From: Hyphomicrobium sp.
Lineage (GTDB): Bacteria; Pseudomonadota; Alphaproteobacteria; Rhizobiales; Hyphomicrobiaceae
Reading direction: 5' to 3'
DNA: 64,000 bases
Assembly: GCA_030148725.1 (NCBI GenBank)
Contig: JASBSU010000031.1
Location: 124,001 to 188,000, forward strand
Numbering within the stretch: position 1 is the first letter of the stretch; each line of letters starts with the position of its first letter. Shown here piece after piece: positions 39,116 to 48,448 of this stretch. The position numbers and the translations under genes were made by a program. Below the pieces are notes generated by a model. The model did not search any database and was not told the DNA's origin. It saw only the letters and a program-made list of their open reading frames with translations.

Positions 39116-40799
39116 CCGGGCAAGTCCGTTGCCACAGCCGAACGGCCCTGCCGTTCGGCATTTCCCAGCTATCGACCATCGTGAACCCGACATCCGCGGC
39201 CGCGGCCTCCAATGTCGGTGTGTCGACGTAAGGGGCGAAATCGGTCTGCGTCCCCGGCGACGTCAGCAGATAGCAGGCTTTCGCAGCCTCCCCCGTGGCG
39301 AGCCAATCTTTGTAGCTCGCGCGCTCAGGTCCGACGACGACTGGCTCGATCTGCGTCAGCCTCATGTATTTCGATGTTTTGAGGAGTTCCACGAGCAGCA
39401 TCGTGTTGACGTTGTACGCCGACGAGCGAAAGCCGACCGCAGTCGGCGCTGACGCAAGACGATCTACGGTTTTAGAATTCACGTCCTTCCACGCCGCCAC
39501 GGTCGCGGGAGGCAACGCGGAGAGCGGATGGAGCGTGTTGATGCCCGTGCTGGCCTCGTACTCCTCCTGCGTACCGTTCCCACGCGATACGATGAATCGA
39601 GATCCGAGAATGTCGACGTACCTCGCCTCCGCAACGCTCCAGTCGCGGTCGGCGAGCGGCATGAACGCCGCAATGGCGACTGCAGCAATCGCAACGGAGG
39701 CAATCGAGCGGGCAGCGCCATTCCTCAGCCAGCAAAACAAGCCATACATCGCCACGACGTAGATGGCGGGAAGCGCCGGCGCGATAAACGCCGTGCCCTT
39801 GTTTTGCGTGGACGCGAGTATGATCACGCACAAGAAGCCGAACACTGCCAGAGGTGTCACCGGACTGCGCAAGAACCCGATGGCGGTACTGCGTCTGAGA
39901 TGAGTGGCAACGTACGCCGTGCCTGCAACCAGTCCTATCGCAAGGCACACGAAGTGCGGCAGGTAGATTTGCATCGCAAGTCTGTAGATGACGTCGAGCA
40001 GGCTATCCAAAGGCGAAAGTTTGGGGCCAAATTCGACCGCGCGATTGCCATAGCCGAAGCTAAGCAGGTATCCGGCCACGTGCGTACCGCTTTTGGCGAG
40101 CCACGTGAGGGACGTGAGCACGGCGATGACACCAGCGCCCGCCAGATTCCTGATGCGCCATACCTTATCGGCTTCGAAGCCGACGTAGACGAGCGCCGCC
40201 ACGCCTATCGCGGGAATGAAGGCGATCGCCATGGACCGCGCGAGCGGCATGAGGCCAACCGCGACACCGAAAACGACCAGCCATCGCCAATTTGACGCCC
40301 TTTCGGACTTCAGCAGTGCGAGCAATGCAAGGGTCGTGAATGTGGCGGCCGGAATGGAAAACTGAAAGCTTCGCGTATAGATGACGATCAGCGGCGTCGT
40401 CGCAACCAGGATCGCGGATGCAAATCCGACGCTGTCGCCGCCGACCTCTCGCCCGAGTAGGTAGCTCAAGACAACGAGCGCTATTCCGAACAACACAGGA
40501 ACCAGAAAGCCGTGGATCGGCTCAGGTCCAAAAATGGCGAACATCCACGAGGCCGCCGCCGGCGCGATCGGCGATAGAGCGCTGGGCTGCCCGACAGAGG
40601 AGAGCCACGCGAGGATGCCGCCGTTCTTGAGAGCGTTGAAATGCAGAAGGGCGACCGACAGGTAGCCGGACTCATCGATATCGAGCAGTCCCTGCCGATA
40701 CGTGAATATCCATCGCAGCTGGATAGCCAGATATGCCAGGAGCAATGCCCCAAGCAGTGTGTACAAGGCTACTCGCCGATCAAATTGTTTCGCAGTCAC
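39102..40799 (-). CDS. GT39/ArnT-like polytopic glycosyltransferase
   Basis: A 565-residue inner-membrane protein with about 10-11 N-terminal helices and a soluble C-terminus from about residue 400. The early loop LLDIDESGYLSVAL carries the Asp-Glu of GT-C transferases, which use polyprenyl-phosphate sugars at the periplasmic face. The neighbouring GT2-GtrA gene would make such a donor. It starts with GTG 40799. A convergent 14-base overlap with that gene is seen. The sugar and acceptor are unknown. Confidence 0.8.
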   Translation of the reverse strand: MTAKQFDRRVALYTLLGALLLAYLAIQLRWIFTYRQGLLDIDESGYLSVALLHFNALKNGGILAWLSSVGQPSALSPIAPAAASWMFAIFGPEPIHGFLVPVLFGIALVVLSYLLGREVGGDSVGFASAILVATTPLIVIYTRSFQFSIPAATFTTLALLALLKSERASNWRWLVVFGVAVGLMPLARSMAIAFIPAIGVAALVYVGFEADKVWRIRNLAGAGVIAVLTSLTWLAKSGTHVAGYLLSFGYGNRAVEFGPKLSPLDSLLDVIYRLAMQIYLPHFVCLAIGLVAGTAYVATHLRRSTAIGFLRSPVTPLAVFGFLCVIILASTQNKGTAFIAPALPAIYVVAMYGLFCWLRNGAARSIASVAIAAVAIAAFMPLADRDWSVAEARYVDILGSRFIVSRGNGTQEEYEASTGINTLHPLSALPPATVAAWKDVNSKTVDRLASAPTAVGFRSSAYNVNTMLLVELLKTSKYMRLTQIEPVVVGPERASYKDWLATGEAAKACYLLTSPGTQTDFAPYVDTPTLEAAAADVGFTMVDSWEMPNGRAVRLWQRTCPASAR

Positions 40800-41084
40800 C
40801 CAATTCCCAGCCGACGGTAATTGAACCGATCCATCCGCTTAGCTATTAGGCTAGCGTGCGCCAAGGGGCAATATGGCGGGGTCCGCTCCACCTCCACCTG
40901 TCATCGCTCGACAACGGCATATGAGCGTAGCAGTCCTGAGGTTCCGGTACTGCTTTTGGTATCGACTGTGCTTGCCGCGCGTTATGCTTGGAACGCGCTG
41001 GCGGGAAACGTCGACGTTGGCAGGCCGGGAGGATCGCGGCGAGATGCGAAGGTTCGATCAGACGCCTGAAGCGATGGAAACATA

Positions 41085-42395
41085 GTGGCCTCCCTAACCG
41101 ACAATCCTGCCTTGCAGCCCCTGATGCGCCGGCTGCGCGAGCTCAGCGTTCGCTATCCTGCGCTTCGCAACCGTGCACAGTCGTTGCTGCAAACGGCGTT
41201 GCTGCTCAGGATGGGCCCGCTGCGCGAGGGCGGCCGCAAGTGGTCTGCCGACCGCAAGACAATCATTCTTTGCCTGCACGACGGCAGCCTCACCGGCGCC
41301 CCCATCCTTGGCTGGAATCTCGCCAAGCAGATGAGCGATACGTGCAATGTCGTGTGCGTGCTGCTGTCGGGCGGCAAGCTCGAAGCCGCGCTCGCGCCCT
41401 ACTGCGTCGCCTACCAGTCGGCGCGCGTTGGCTCCGTACGCAGCGCCGAGGCGAAGCTGTTTGCGCAGCGCGTGCTCGCACCTATCCGCAGGAAGTACGG
41501 CGCTGATTGCATCCTCGCCAACAGCGTGGAAACTGAGGTCGCCGTCACGGCTGGCGCCGATCTTGGGATTCCGAGTGTCTCCTTAATTCACGAGTTCCCG
41601 CTTTATACCGTGCCCGCGCGGCTCACGAACGTGGTCAGCACGGCCGCCTCGGTCATCTATTCTTCGAAGATGCTGCGCGACGCGATTGCCGATGCTGCGG
41701 GGACCGCCGGCCGCCGCGCTATCGTCGCGCCCCAGGGCCAATGCCAGATACCGCAGTCTTTGCACCGTTCCGCGGCAACGCCAGAGATTCCCAATGAGGA
41801 GACGTCCGGCGAATTCCTCTGTATCGGCTGCGGCCACGTGCAGATGCGCAAGGGCGTCGATATTTTCATCGCCGCGGCCATCGGATGTCTGCGCCAGGGA
41901 GCCAAGGCCCGGTTTCTCTGGGTGGGCGACGGCTACGCGCCGAAGTCGGATTTTTATCTGGGCATCTGGCTTCGCGATCAGATTGAAAGAAGCGGCCTGG
42001 CATCGTCGATATCCATCACGCCGGCGGTAGGACCAGACGATCTCGACAAGCTCTATCGACGCGCCGACGCGATGTTCTTGAGTTCGCGGCTTGATCCCTT
42101 GCCGAACGTCGCAATCGACGCCCTTTATGCCGGCGTGCCAGTCGTCTGTTTCGACAAGGCCAGCGGATTGGCCGAGTATCTCGAACAGGATGAACTGCTG
42201 CGGTTACTGATCGTGCCGTACTACGACATAGGCGCCGCTGGCAGCAGGCTCGCCGAACTGGCGGCTCACCCCCAGCTGCGTTCGCAGCTTGCCGCCCGCG
42301 CTGCCGCTTTCGCCCGCGAGCATTTCGACATGAAGCGCTACGTCGATAAGGTGCTGGCCGAGATCGACCTCGCGATGGCGAAACCGGAGCATTGA
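41085..42395 (+). CDS. GT4-family glycosyltransferase
   Basis: A 436-residue cytoplasmic or peripheral transferase with a GT-B fold. The N-terminal half has LHDGSLTGAPILGWNLA, typical of sugar-chain transferases, and the C-terminal half (from about 240) has the GT4 block: CIGCGHVQMRKGVDIF, FLWVGDGY, and the E-x7-E-like DPLPNVAIDALYAGVPVV. It starts with a GTG at 41085. Upstream 285 bases hold no gene. It is followed 4 bases later by an epimerase gene, so one operon. The sugar donor is unknown. Confidence 0.85.
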   Translation: MASLTDNPALQPLMRRLRELSVRYPALRNRAQSLLQTALLLRMGPLREGGRKWSADRKTIILCLHDGSLTGAPILGWNLAKQMSDTCNVVCVLLSGGKLEAALAPYCVAYQSARVGSVRSAEAKLFAQRVLAPIRRKYGADCILANSVETEVAVTAGADLGIPSVSLIHEFPLYTVPARLTNVVSTAASVIYSSKMLRDAIADAAGTAGRRAIVAPQGQCQIPQSLHRSAATPEIPNEETSGEFLCIGCGHVQMRKGVDIFIAAAIGCLRQGAKARFLWVGDGYAPKSDFYLGIWLRDQIERSGLASSISITPAVGPDDLDKLYRRADAMFLSSRLDPLPNVAIDALYAGVPVVCFDKASGLAEYLEQDELLRLLIVPYYDIGAAGSRLAELAAHPQLRSQLAARAAAFAREHFDMKRYVDKVLAEIDLAMAKPEH

Positions 42396-42399
42396 GCGG

Positions 42400-43317
42400 A
42401 TGGCGCGCTATCTGATCACCGGCGGAAGCGGATTCCTCGGCCGAACGCTGCTCAAATTGCTGCAGGCGGACGGCCACGAGGTTGTCATAGCGACGCGCGG
42501 GCGCTCGCACGATGGCAGTATTCCCAACTGGGTCGAGTACGATCTGCGTGACCGCGCGACGATTGCCAATATCGTGCAGGCCCGTCCTGACGGCATCTTT
42601 CACCTCGCGTGGTCCACGACTCCTGGATCAGCCGAGGTCGATCCCTTTGCCGACGTGTCGGTGAACCTCGCAGGCACGGTCGCGCTCCTGCAGCAGCTTT
42701 CAGAGCAGTGTTCGGTACCTGTCGTTTTCACCTCGTCCGGCGGTACGGTCTATGGCGTCGCCGAGCGGCTGCCCATCCCCGAGGATCACCCGCTGCGACC
42801 GATCGGCATTTACGGACAGTCGAAGGCCGCCGCCGAGCGCTACGCGGAAAACTACGCGCGCCATCACGCGCTGGATGTCCGCGTCGCGCGCGTGAGCAAT
42901 CCGTTCGGCGCCCAGCAGTCGGCGGCCAAGCTGCAAGGCGCAGCTTCGATCTTTGCGCGTCGCGTGTCGTCCGGTCAGCCGTTGACTGTCTGGGGCGATG
43001 GGGCGGTCGTCCGCGACTACATCGCCGTCGAAGATGCCGCGCGCGGCCTCATCGCGATCATGCAGATGCAGCGGTCGAAGCACATGCCTGTGTTCAACGT
43101 AGGCTCAGGCGAGGGCATCTCGATCAACGAGCTGATCGCGATGATCGGCGAGGCGGCGGGCGTCAAACCCGCCGTCACGCACACCGAAGCGCGGTCGTTC
43201 GACATTCCGATCAACGTACTGGACATCTCGAAGGTGGCTGCCGAGGCCGGCTGGCGCCCCTCGATGCCGGTACGTGATGCGATCTTTCAGATGGTGCGCG
43301 CGTTCACGCGCATCTGA
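42400..43317 (+). CDS. NAD-dependent epimerase/dehydratase (nucleotide-sugar)
   Basis: A 305-residue extended SDR. TGGSGFLGRTLLKLL binds NAD, TSSGGTVYG and the Tyr-x-x-x-Lys of IYGQSKAAAER form the active site, followed by RVSNPFGAQQ. It resembles UDP-glucose 4-epimerases. It is coupled to the preceding GT4 gene and convergent with, overlapping by 31 bases, the large methyltransferase/GT4 gene. Confidence 0.88.
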   Translation: MARYLITGGSGFLGRTLLKLLQADGHEVVIATRGRSHDGSIPNWVEYDLRDRATIANIVQARPDGIFHLAWSTTPGSAEVDPFADVSVNLAGTVALLQQLSEQCSVPVVFTSSGGTVYGVAERLPIPEDHPLRPIGIYGQSKAAAERYAENYARHHALDVRVARVSNPFGAQQSAAKLQGAASIFARRVSSGQPLTVWGDGAVVRDYIAVEDAARGLIAIMQMQRSKHMPVFNVGSGEGISINELIAMIGEAAGVKPAVTHTEARSFDIPINVLDISKVAAEAGWRPSMPVRDAIFQMVRAFTRI

Positions 43318-46300
43318 GCGTCTTCAGTTCTCTCCGCTAGCAATTCGCCGTAGAGCGTCGCGTATTTCCGGCACATGCCCTCGACCGAGAACATGGCATG
43401 TGCACGCTCCTGGAGCCTTACGCCCTCGGCCTTGCAGCTTTCCGGATCGTTCAGCGCTTCGACGATCCGAGCGGCTGCTTCGTCGAGATCGCGCCCCAGC
43501 GGCTCGCTCGTCCCGATGATCTCCGGCAGCGCACCAACACGGTAGCCACCGACGGTGATCCGCTTCGACATCGCGAGCGGTGCGACCTGACCGAAGCTCT
43601 CCTTCCACACCGGCGCGACGAATACTGAGAAGCGATCGTACCAGCCTGGCAAGGTCTCGTACGGCACGTATCCCGTGAAGCGGAAGTTCGCTCGCACACC
43701 CGCATCCACCGTGCGCTGCATGTAGCCGCGCAACAAACCGCCGCCGCCGATGACGTAGGCGCGGGTGCGCGGGCGCCGCTTCACCACCTCGATGAGGAGG
43801 TCGATCGAGTCTTCCGCAAGCTTGTCCCTTTCGAGCCGATACACCATGCCGATGGCGTTCTCCGCATCGACGCCGTTGAATGGCGCGGAGAACCGCGACA
43901 GGTCGATGCCAGGGTGTATGACCTCGGTGAGCGCGCCGGCCAGCCCCGAAGCGAACTCGTTCCTCACGTAGTTGCTGACGAAGACGTAGCGATCGACGCC
44001 TTTGTCGATCAGCGGCGCGATCGGCGTGTTGATGTTTTCAACGATCGGTATGCCGGAGGTTGATCGGACGCCCTCTAGCGCGGCCTTGTACCAAGGGTCG
44101 TCGCTGAGCCCCCAGTAGTGAATATGGACGAGATCGGGCGATATGCGGCGCAGCAGCTTCGGAAGCTCACGCATTTCGCGCAGCCGCAGTTGATGCACCG
44201 GCAGACCGGCGTGCATCCCCTGCGGCGCCAGTGCGGAGGCCACGACTTCGTGCTGATACTGGTCGGAGAGGTGCTCGACGAGGTCGATGATGAGCTGCGT
44301 CGATCCCCCGACAAAGACGTTCGGGATGAAGTGCAGGATCGTCGGACGGTGTGTACCGGCGTCCGGTAGATGCTTGGGCCGCACAACATAGATGCTGCCA
44401 TCGCCTGCATTGCCGGAAGGCGGAGCGGGCAGCGGATCATCGATCAGTGCATATCGGCCCGTGGCGTCATCCCAAACGGGTTCTTTGTTGAACTCCGCGA
44501 CGAGGTCGCTCGTGTCGGCCCCAAGTGAGCCATCGCCTGCCGCGCCGAGCCGGCGCCGCACCCGATGCAAGCCGCTGCGCATCCAGTTGACGGTATCGTC
44601 GGCCGCGCGGCTGAACTGATTGCGCAGTGTGCCAAGCGGTACCAGATTGTCGACCCGCTTCAGCGCGTCGCGGCCGGCCGCAACGAGCAGCTGCTCGGCC
44701 GACATGGCCTGCGCGCCGCCTCTGAAGGCCTCGTATCTGTGAAGGAGGTTCTTGTTGTGCGTCTTTATCACGTCGACCCGATGCGAGACGTAATCGCGCG
44801 TGTTGTCGATGTAGAGCTGATTTGCCGGCGCTTCGATCGGCGCGTGACTGCACAGCGCGACCCAAACGGCTGCCGTCGGCTGTTGGACTGCGGCCTGTGG
44901 CTGGAGGAGGTTCGAAGTGAGCTGCAGCGGCGCCACGTCAACGCCTTGCGGGGTGAACATCGCGCCCGAGATCAGCGTCTGAGCCATGAAGACGCGATGC
45001 TCGAAGCACGCAGCGACAGCCGTGCGGAACTCCTGCTCGTCCATTTCCTTCAAGTGATATTCGTTCTCGCCGTAAAGCGCGGTCACGGCGGGATTGGGCG
45101 TCGACAGCAGCAACACGCCATCTGGCTTGAGCAGGCGGCTGAAGCTCCGGAGCAGCCGCTGCTGGTCGTCGGGGCGAATATGCTCGATCACCTCGAAGCA
45201 GGAGACGAAATCGAACGACGCCGCCGGCAGATCTTCGCAGAAGGTATCGTTGCGCTGGAAGGTTAGGTTATCCGCCCGGTGCAGCAGTCGCGCATACGCC
45301 AGCGCGCTGTCGTCGATGTCGACAGCAAGAACACTGTCTGCAACCGACGCCAGGCCGGCTGCGCCGTACCCGGTGCCGCACCCGAAATCGAGAACGCTGC
45401 GTCCACGCGCATACTGCTTGGCAAGCGCATACCGCGGCAGATGCTCGTAAGCCGTGAGCTCCGACCACGTGCCGGGCACGTAGCGCTCCTGCATGAAGTG
45501 CGCAAAGTCGCTGCCGTCCGCGATGACGAGCAGGCCCGCATATCCGACGAGCTTCTGATTGCGCTCCGCATCCTCGTCAGGGTGCAGTGCTGCCGTCTCC
45601 TTGAGCGGATGCTGGCCTTCGATCCGTATATTGCCGAAGCGCAACCGCGTCAGCAGCGCCTGGAACGCGGCACCGGAATAGTACGTGAGGTGCGATGGCG
45701 GATGCCGGAACTGCCATCCCTTGGGATCGTTGAGAGCGGAAGCGCTGCGTGCGTTCGGCGTGGTCATCGCGACCACGGTCTCAGGCCCGATCTGGCCAGC
45801 CGCGAACATGTCGTAGAACATCTTGTACGGATCTGCGAGATGCTCGATCACGTCCAGGATCAGCACCAGATCGAAGCGATGCGGCGGGATCTCCTGCAGC
45901 GTTTCGGTGAGGTAGATCCCGCGGTGCCGTTCGAGGGCCACTTCGCGCGCGTGCTGCGACGGCTCGACACCGAAGCACTGCCAGCCCTTCGAGCGCGCGA
46001 GCGCCAGGTGCGTTCCGTACGCGCACCCGACGTCCAGCACCGATGGCGAAGACTTCCTTGCGCCGATCCTGTCCAGCAATTCGACGAGCCACGGCGGCGA
46101 GACGTCCGTCTGTTCGTCGTAGCTGGCATAGCCGCCGTGCTCGGCGCCTTCGAACCATTGCGCGCGGTCATAATATTCCTTGAGCTGCGCGTCCGTCGGT
46201 GGATTTGCGACGAAGTCGACGGCGCAGCTCGAGCATCTGCGGATGTCGTAGCCGTTTACGGAAAGGAAGACGTGACCATCGGCCCGGCAGATCGGACATG

Positions 46301-46361
46301 ACGCGGCGCGTGGCGCTGCGCTCGCTGCACCGTGGTCGAGATCGTCAGGCTTCTTGTCCAT
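43287..46361 (-). CDS. Three-domain protein: two methyltransferases plus a GT4 glycosyltransferase
   Basis: A 1024-residue fusion. A zinc-ribbon-like CPIC...RCSSC pair (about 22-46) leads into methyltransferase 1 (motif I VLDVGCAYGTH near 108; VIEHL). Methyltransferase 2 has VLDFGCGTGYGAAG near 323 and VIEHIRPDDQ. A C-terminal GT4 domain (about 675-1010) has HFIPNVFVGGSTQLI, MVYRLERDKLAEDS and E-x-F-G. Such enzymes often modify or cap a growing O-antigen chain. ATG 46361 (GGGGA upstream) is preferred over ATG 46403. It follows wzt, 31 bases after its stop. Confidence 0.85.
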   Translation of the reverse strand: MDKKPDDLDHGAASAAPRAASCPICRADGHVFLSVNGYDIRRCSSCAVDFVANPPTDAQLKEYYDRAQWFEGAEHGGYASYDEQTDVSPPWLVELLDRIGARKSSPSVLDVGCAYGTHLALARSKGWQCFGVEPSQHAREVALERHRGIYLTETLQEIPPHRFDLVLILDVIEHLADPYKMFYDMFAAGQIGPETVVAMTTPNARSASALNDPKGWQFRHPPSHLTYYSGAAFQALLTRLRFGNIRIEGQHPLKETAALHPDEDAERNQKLVGYAGLLVIADGSDFAHFMQERYVPGTWSELTAYEHLPRYALAKQYARGRSVLDFGCGTGYGAAGLASVADSVLAVDIDDSALAYARLLHRADNLTFQRNDTFCEDLPAASFDFVSCFEVIEHIRPDDQQRLLRSFSRLLKPDGVLLLSTPNPAVTALYGENEYHLKEMDEQEFRTAVAACFEHRVFMAQTLISGAMFTPQGVDVAPLQLTSNLLQPQAAVQQPTAAVWVALCSHAPIEAPANQLYIDNTRDYVSHRVDVIKTHNKNLLHRYEAFRGGAQAMSAEQLLVAAGRDALKRVDNLVPLGTLRNQFSRAADDTVNWMRSGLHRVRRRLGAAGDGSLGADTSDLVAEFNKEPVWDDATGRYALIDDPLPAPPSGNAGDGSIYVVRPKHLPDAGTHRPTILHFIPNVFVGGSTQLIIDLVEHLSDQYQHEVVASALAPQGMHAGLPVHQLRLREMRELPKLLRRISPDLVHIHYWGLSDDPWYKAALEGVRSTSGIPIVENINTPIAPLIDKGVDRYVFVSNYVRNEFASGLAGALTEVIHPGIDLSRFSAPFNGVDAENAIGMVYRLERDKLAEDSIDLLIEVVKRRPRTRAYVIGGGGLLRGYMQRTVDAGVRANFRFTGYVPYETLPGWYDRFSVFVAPVWKESFGQVAPLAMSKRITVGGYRVGALPEIIGTSEPLGRDLDEAAARIVEALNDPESCKAEGVRLQERAHAMFSVEGMCRKYATLYGELLAERTEDAQMRVNARTI

Positions 46362-46392
46362 GTTATTCCCCGCTGGAATATCCGGCCCTTTG

Positions 46393-47610
46393 TCACCTCG
46401 CATCGTGCCACTCGATGGCGTGCACGATGTTTCCCCACGTCGGGAATGGAACGGCGACTTTGAAGGTCACATTGAGTTCGGTCGACGCGTAGCAGATCGT
46501 CAGATCTTCCGAATAAGCTGTGGCGCAGCACACGTATTCGCCCGGCCCGAGCGACAGGTTGCGCAGCGTGACGCTGCCCTCGGCTAAGCCGCCCGCCTCG
46601 CGCCCCGGCCACACCTTGCTTTGATCGCGGCTAGTCTGGCCGATCATCCACTGTCCGTCTCGCCGATAGACGCAGAGCGTGAACACGACGCCCGCGACCG
46701 GCTGCTTGCATTTGAGCGCGAAATCAAAGGTGATGTCGTCGCCGACCACAAATTCTCGCGCCGCATCCGGCCTGATGCGGAACGAGACGAATTCCGCGAT
46801 GTCGGTTGACTGCTGCGGCACCAGCTGCCCGTTGCCCAGGGCGTGCGCCGCATTCTCACCCGTCATGAAGGTGTGGAATTCCTGCGTGATGTGAACCGGA
46901 TCGCCAACCGCACGGACCTTCCCGCCTTCGATCCAGATCGCCCGGTCGCAGATCATCTGCAGAGTGCTGAGATCGTGCGACACGAACAGGATCGAGACGC
47001 CTTTGGCACGCAGCTCGTTGATGCGCGCCATGCATTTGTTGCGAAACGTCAGGTCTCCGACGCTCAATGCCTCGTCGACGATGAGGATGTCGGGATCGAC
47101 GCACGTAGCGATCGAGAACGCGAGGCGCACATACATGCCACTCGAATAGGTCTTCACCGGTTGGTCGATGTACGGGCCGAGATCTGCAAACGCGACGATC
47201 TCATCCATGCGCTCCGCCGTTTCCTTGGCGGTGAGGCCGAGAACAGCGGCCAGCAGCACGACGTTCTCGCGCCCCGTCATGACAGGATTGATGCCCGCGC
47301 CGAGTTCCAGCAGTGCCGCAATGCGCCCGTAAACGCGCACTTCGCCGCTGCTCGGCTGCAACGTGCCGCTGATGATCTGCAGCAGCGTCGACTTGCCCGC
47401 GCCGTTACGGCCCACGATGCCGATCGTCTCGCCCTGGTTCACAGTGAAGGTCATGCCGCGAAGCGCGAAGTGCTCTTTGTAATAGGTGCGCTTGCCGCCG
47501 TGGATGAGCTGCCGCAGCCGGTCGCTGGAGCGACGGAAAAGCCGATAGGCTTTCGTGACGTCGATGACCTCGAGCGCGGGCGGGCGCGCGTCGGCTGGTT
47601 TAGACGACAT
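46393..47610 (-). CDS. wzt: Polysaccharide ABC exporter ATPase with C-terminal glycan-binding domain
   Basis: A 405-residue ATPase. Walker A GRNGAGKST (67-75), the YSSGMYVRLAFS signature and Walker B DILIVDEALSVGD are of the Wzt/TagH type. Residues about 255-405 form a beta-rich extension (SFRIRPDAAREFVVGDDITFDF, then LCVYRRDGQWMIG) like the Wzt domain that recognises the capped O-antigen terminus. It energises export through Wzm. The Met at 47610 makes an 11-base overlap with wzm. Next to the methyltransferase fusion, a methyl cap is a plausible recognition signal. Confidence 0.93.
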   Translation of the reverse strand: MSSKPADARPPALEVIDVTKAYRLFRRSSDRLRQLIHGGKRTYYKEHFALRGMTFTVNQGETIGIVGRNGAGKSTLLQIISGTLQPSSGEVRVYGRIAALLELGAGINPVMTGRENVVLLAAVLGLTAKETAERMDEIVAFADLGPYIDQPVKTYSSGMYVRLAFSIATCVDPDILIVDEALSVGDLTFRNKCMARINELRAKGVSILFVSHDLSTLQMICDRAIWIEGGKVRAVGDPVHITQEFHTFMTGENAAHALGNGQLVPQQSTDIAEFVSFRIRPDAAREFVVGDDITFDFALKCKQPVAGVVFTLCVYRRDGQWMIGQTSRDQSKVWPGREAGGLAEGSVTLRNLSLGPGEYVCCATAYSEDLTICYASTELNVTFKVAVPFPTWGNIVHAIEWHDAR

Positions 47611-48448
47611 CCGCAAACCCCTTCCGCAGGACGGAGAACCAGAGGTATCCGGCCCAGGCAACGGCACACGCGGCGAGAGAGTAGACGAGCAGCACGAGGA
47701 AATTCGGCGGCACCTGCTGCAGCACCACCACGCGCAGCTGCTCGATGGGAACCGAGATTGGATTGAGATAGACGACCCACCTCAGCACCTCGGGCAGTGC
47801 GGACAGCGGATACAGAACCGGGCTCAGGAACATCATGAGATTGGTCGCCGGCCCGATCGCATGTCCGATGTCGCGTACGTACACGGCGGACGAAGCGATG
47901 AGCCAGCAGAGGCCCAGAAGCATCACGAGGAACGGCGCCAGGATGAGCGGCAGGTAGACGATGGACAGCAGAACGCCGAACCCGTGCTTCGTCACCGCAA
48001 CGACCGCGACGAGCAGTCCCAGCGACACGAGCAGGTTGACCGCAGCGACTGCAACCACGGAAACCGGCAGCGTTTCGAGCGGAAACACCACCTTGGTGAT
48101 GTAGCTGCGGTTCTGCAGCAGGACGCTGGCCGAGCGCGAGATCGCCTCCGAGAACGCGGCGAAAACGACGATGCCGCAGAAAATGTTCAGCGCCACCTCC
48201 AGACCGCCCGAGCCACCGTGCCAGCGCGACGGGAAGACGGTTCCGAAGATCAGCGAGAAAACGAGAAGCTGGCTGAGGGGTATGAGGAATACCCAGAGCG
48301 GCCCCATCACCGAGTCGCGGTAGCGCAGCGCGAGGTCCTGGTCCGTCAGTCGGCGGACGAGGTACCAGTTCTTCAGCGTATCCCGAAACGGCGCCAACGG
48401 GCTTACGGGAAGCCGCGATGCGGCAGTGAACCTATGTGCGACTTTCAT
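47600..48448 (-). CDS. wzm: Polysaccharide ABC exporter permease
   Basis: A 282-residue ABC-2 type permease with about six helices (LVRRLTDQDLALRYRDSVMGPLW start, typical for Wzm/KpsM). It forms the channel that moves an undecaprenyl-linked polysaccharide across the inner membrane. It overlaps the upstream GT4 gene by 4 bases and wzt by 11, so the three are translationally coupled. Confidence 0.93.
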   Translation of the reverse strand: MKVAHRFTAASRLPVSPLAPFRDTLKNWYLVRRLTDQDLALRYRDSVMGPLWVFLIPLSQLLVFSLIFGTVFPSRWHGGSGGLEVALNIFCGIVVFAAFSEAISRSASVLLQNRSYITKVVFPLETLPVSVVAVAAVNLLVSLGLLVAVVAVTKHGFGVLLSIVYLPLILAPFLVMLLGLCWLIASSAVYVRDIGHAIGPATNLMMFLSPVLYPLSALPEVLRWVVYLNPISVPIEQLRVVVLQQVPPNFLVLLVYSLAACAVAWAGYLWFSVLRKGFADVV

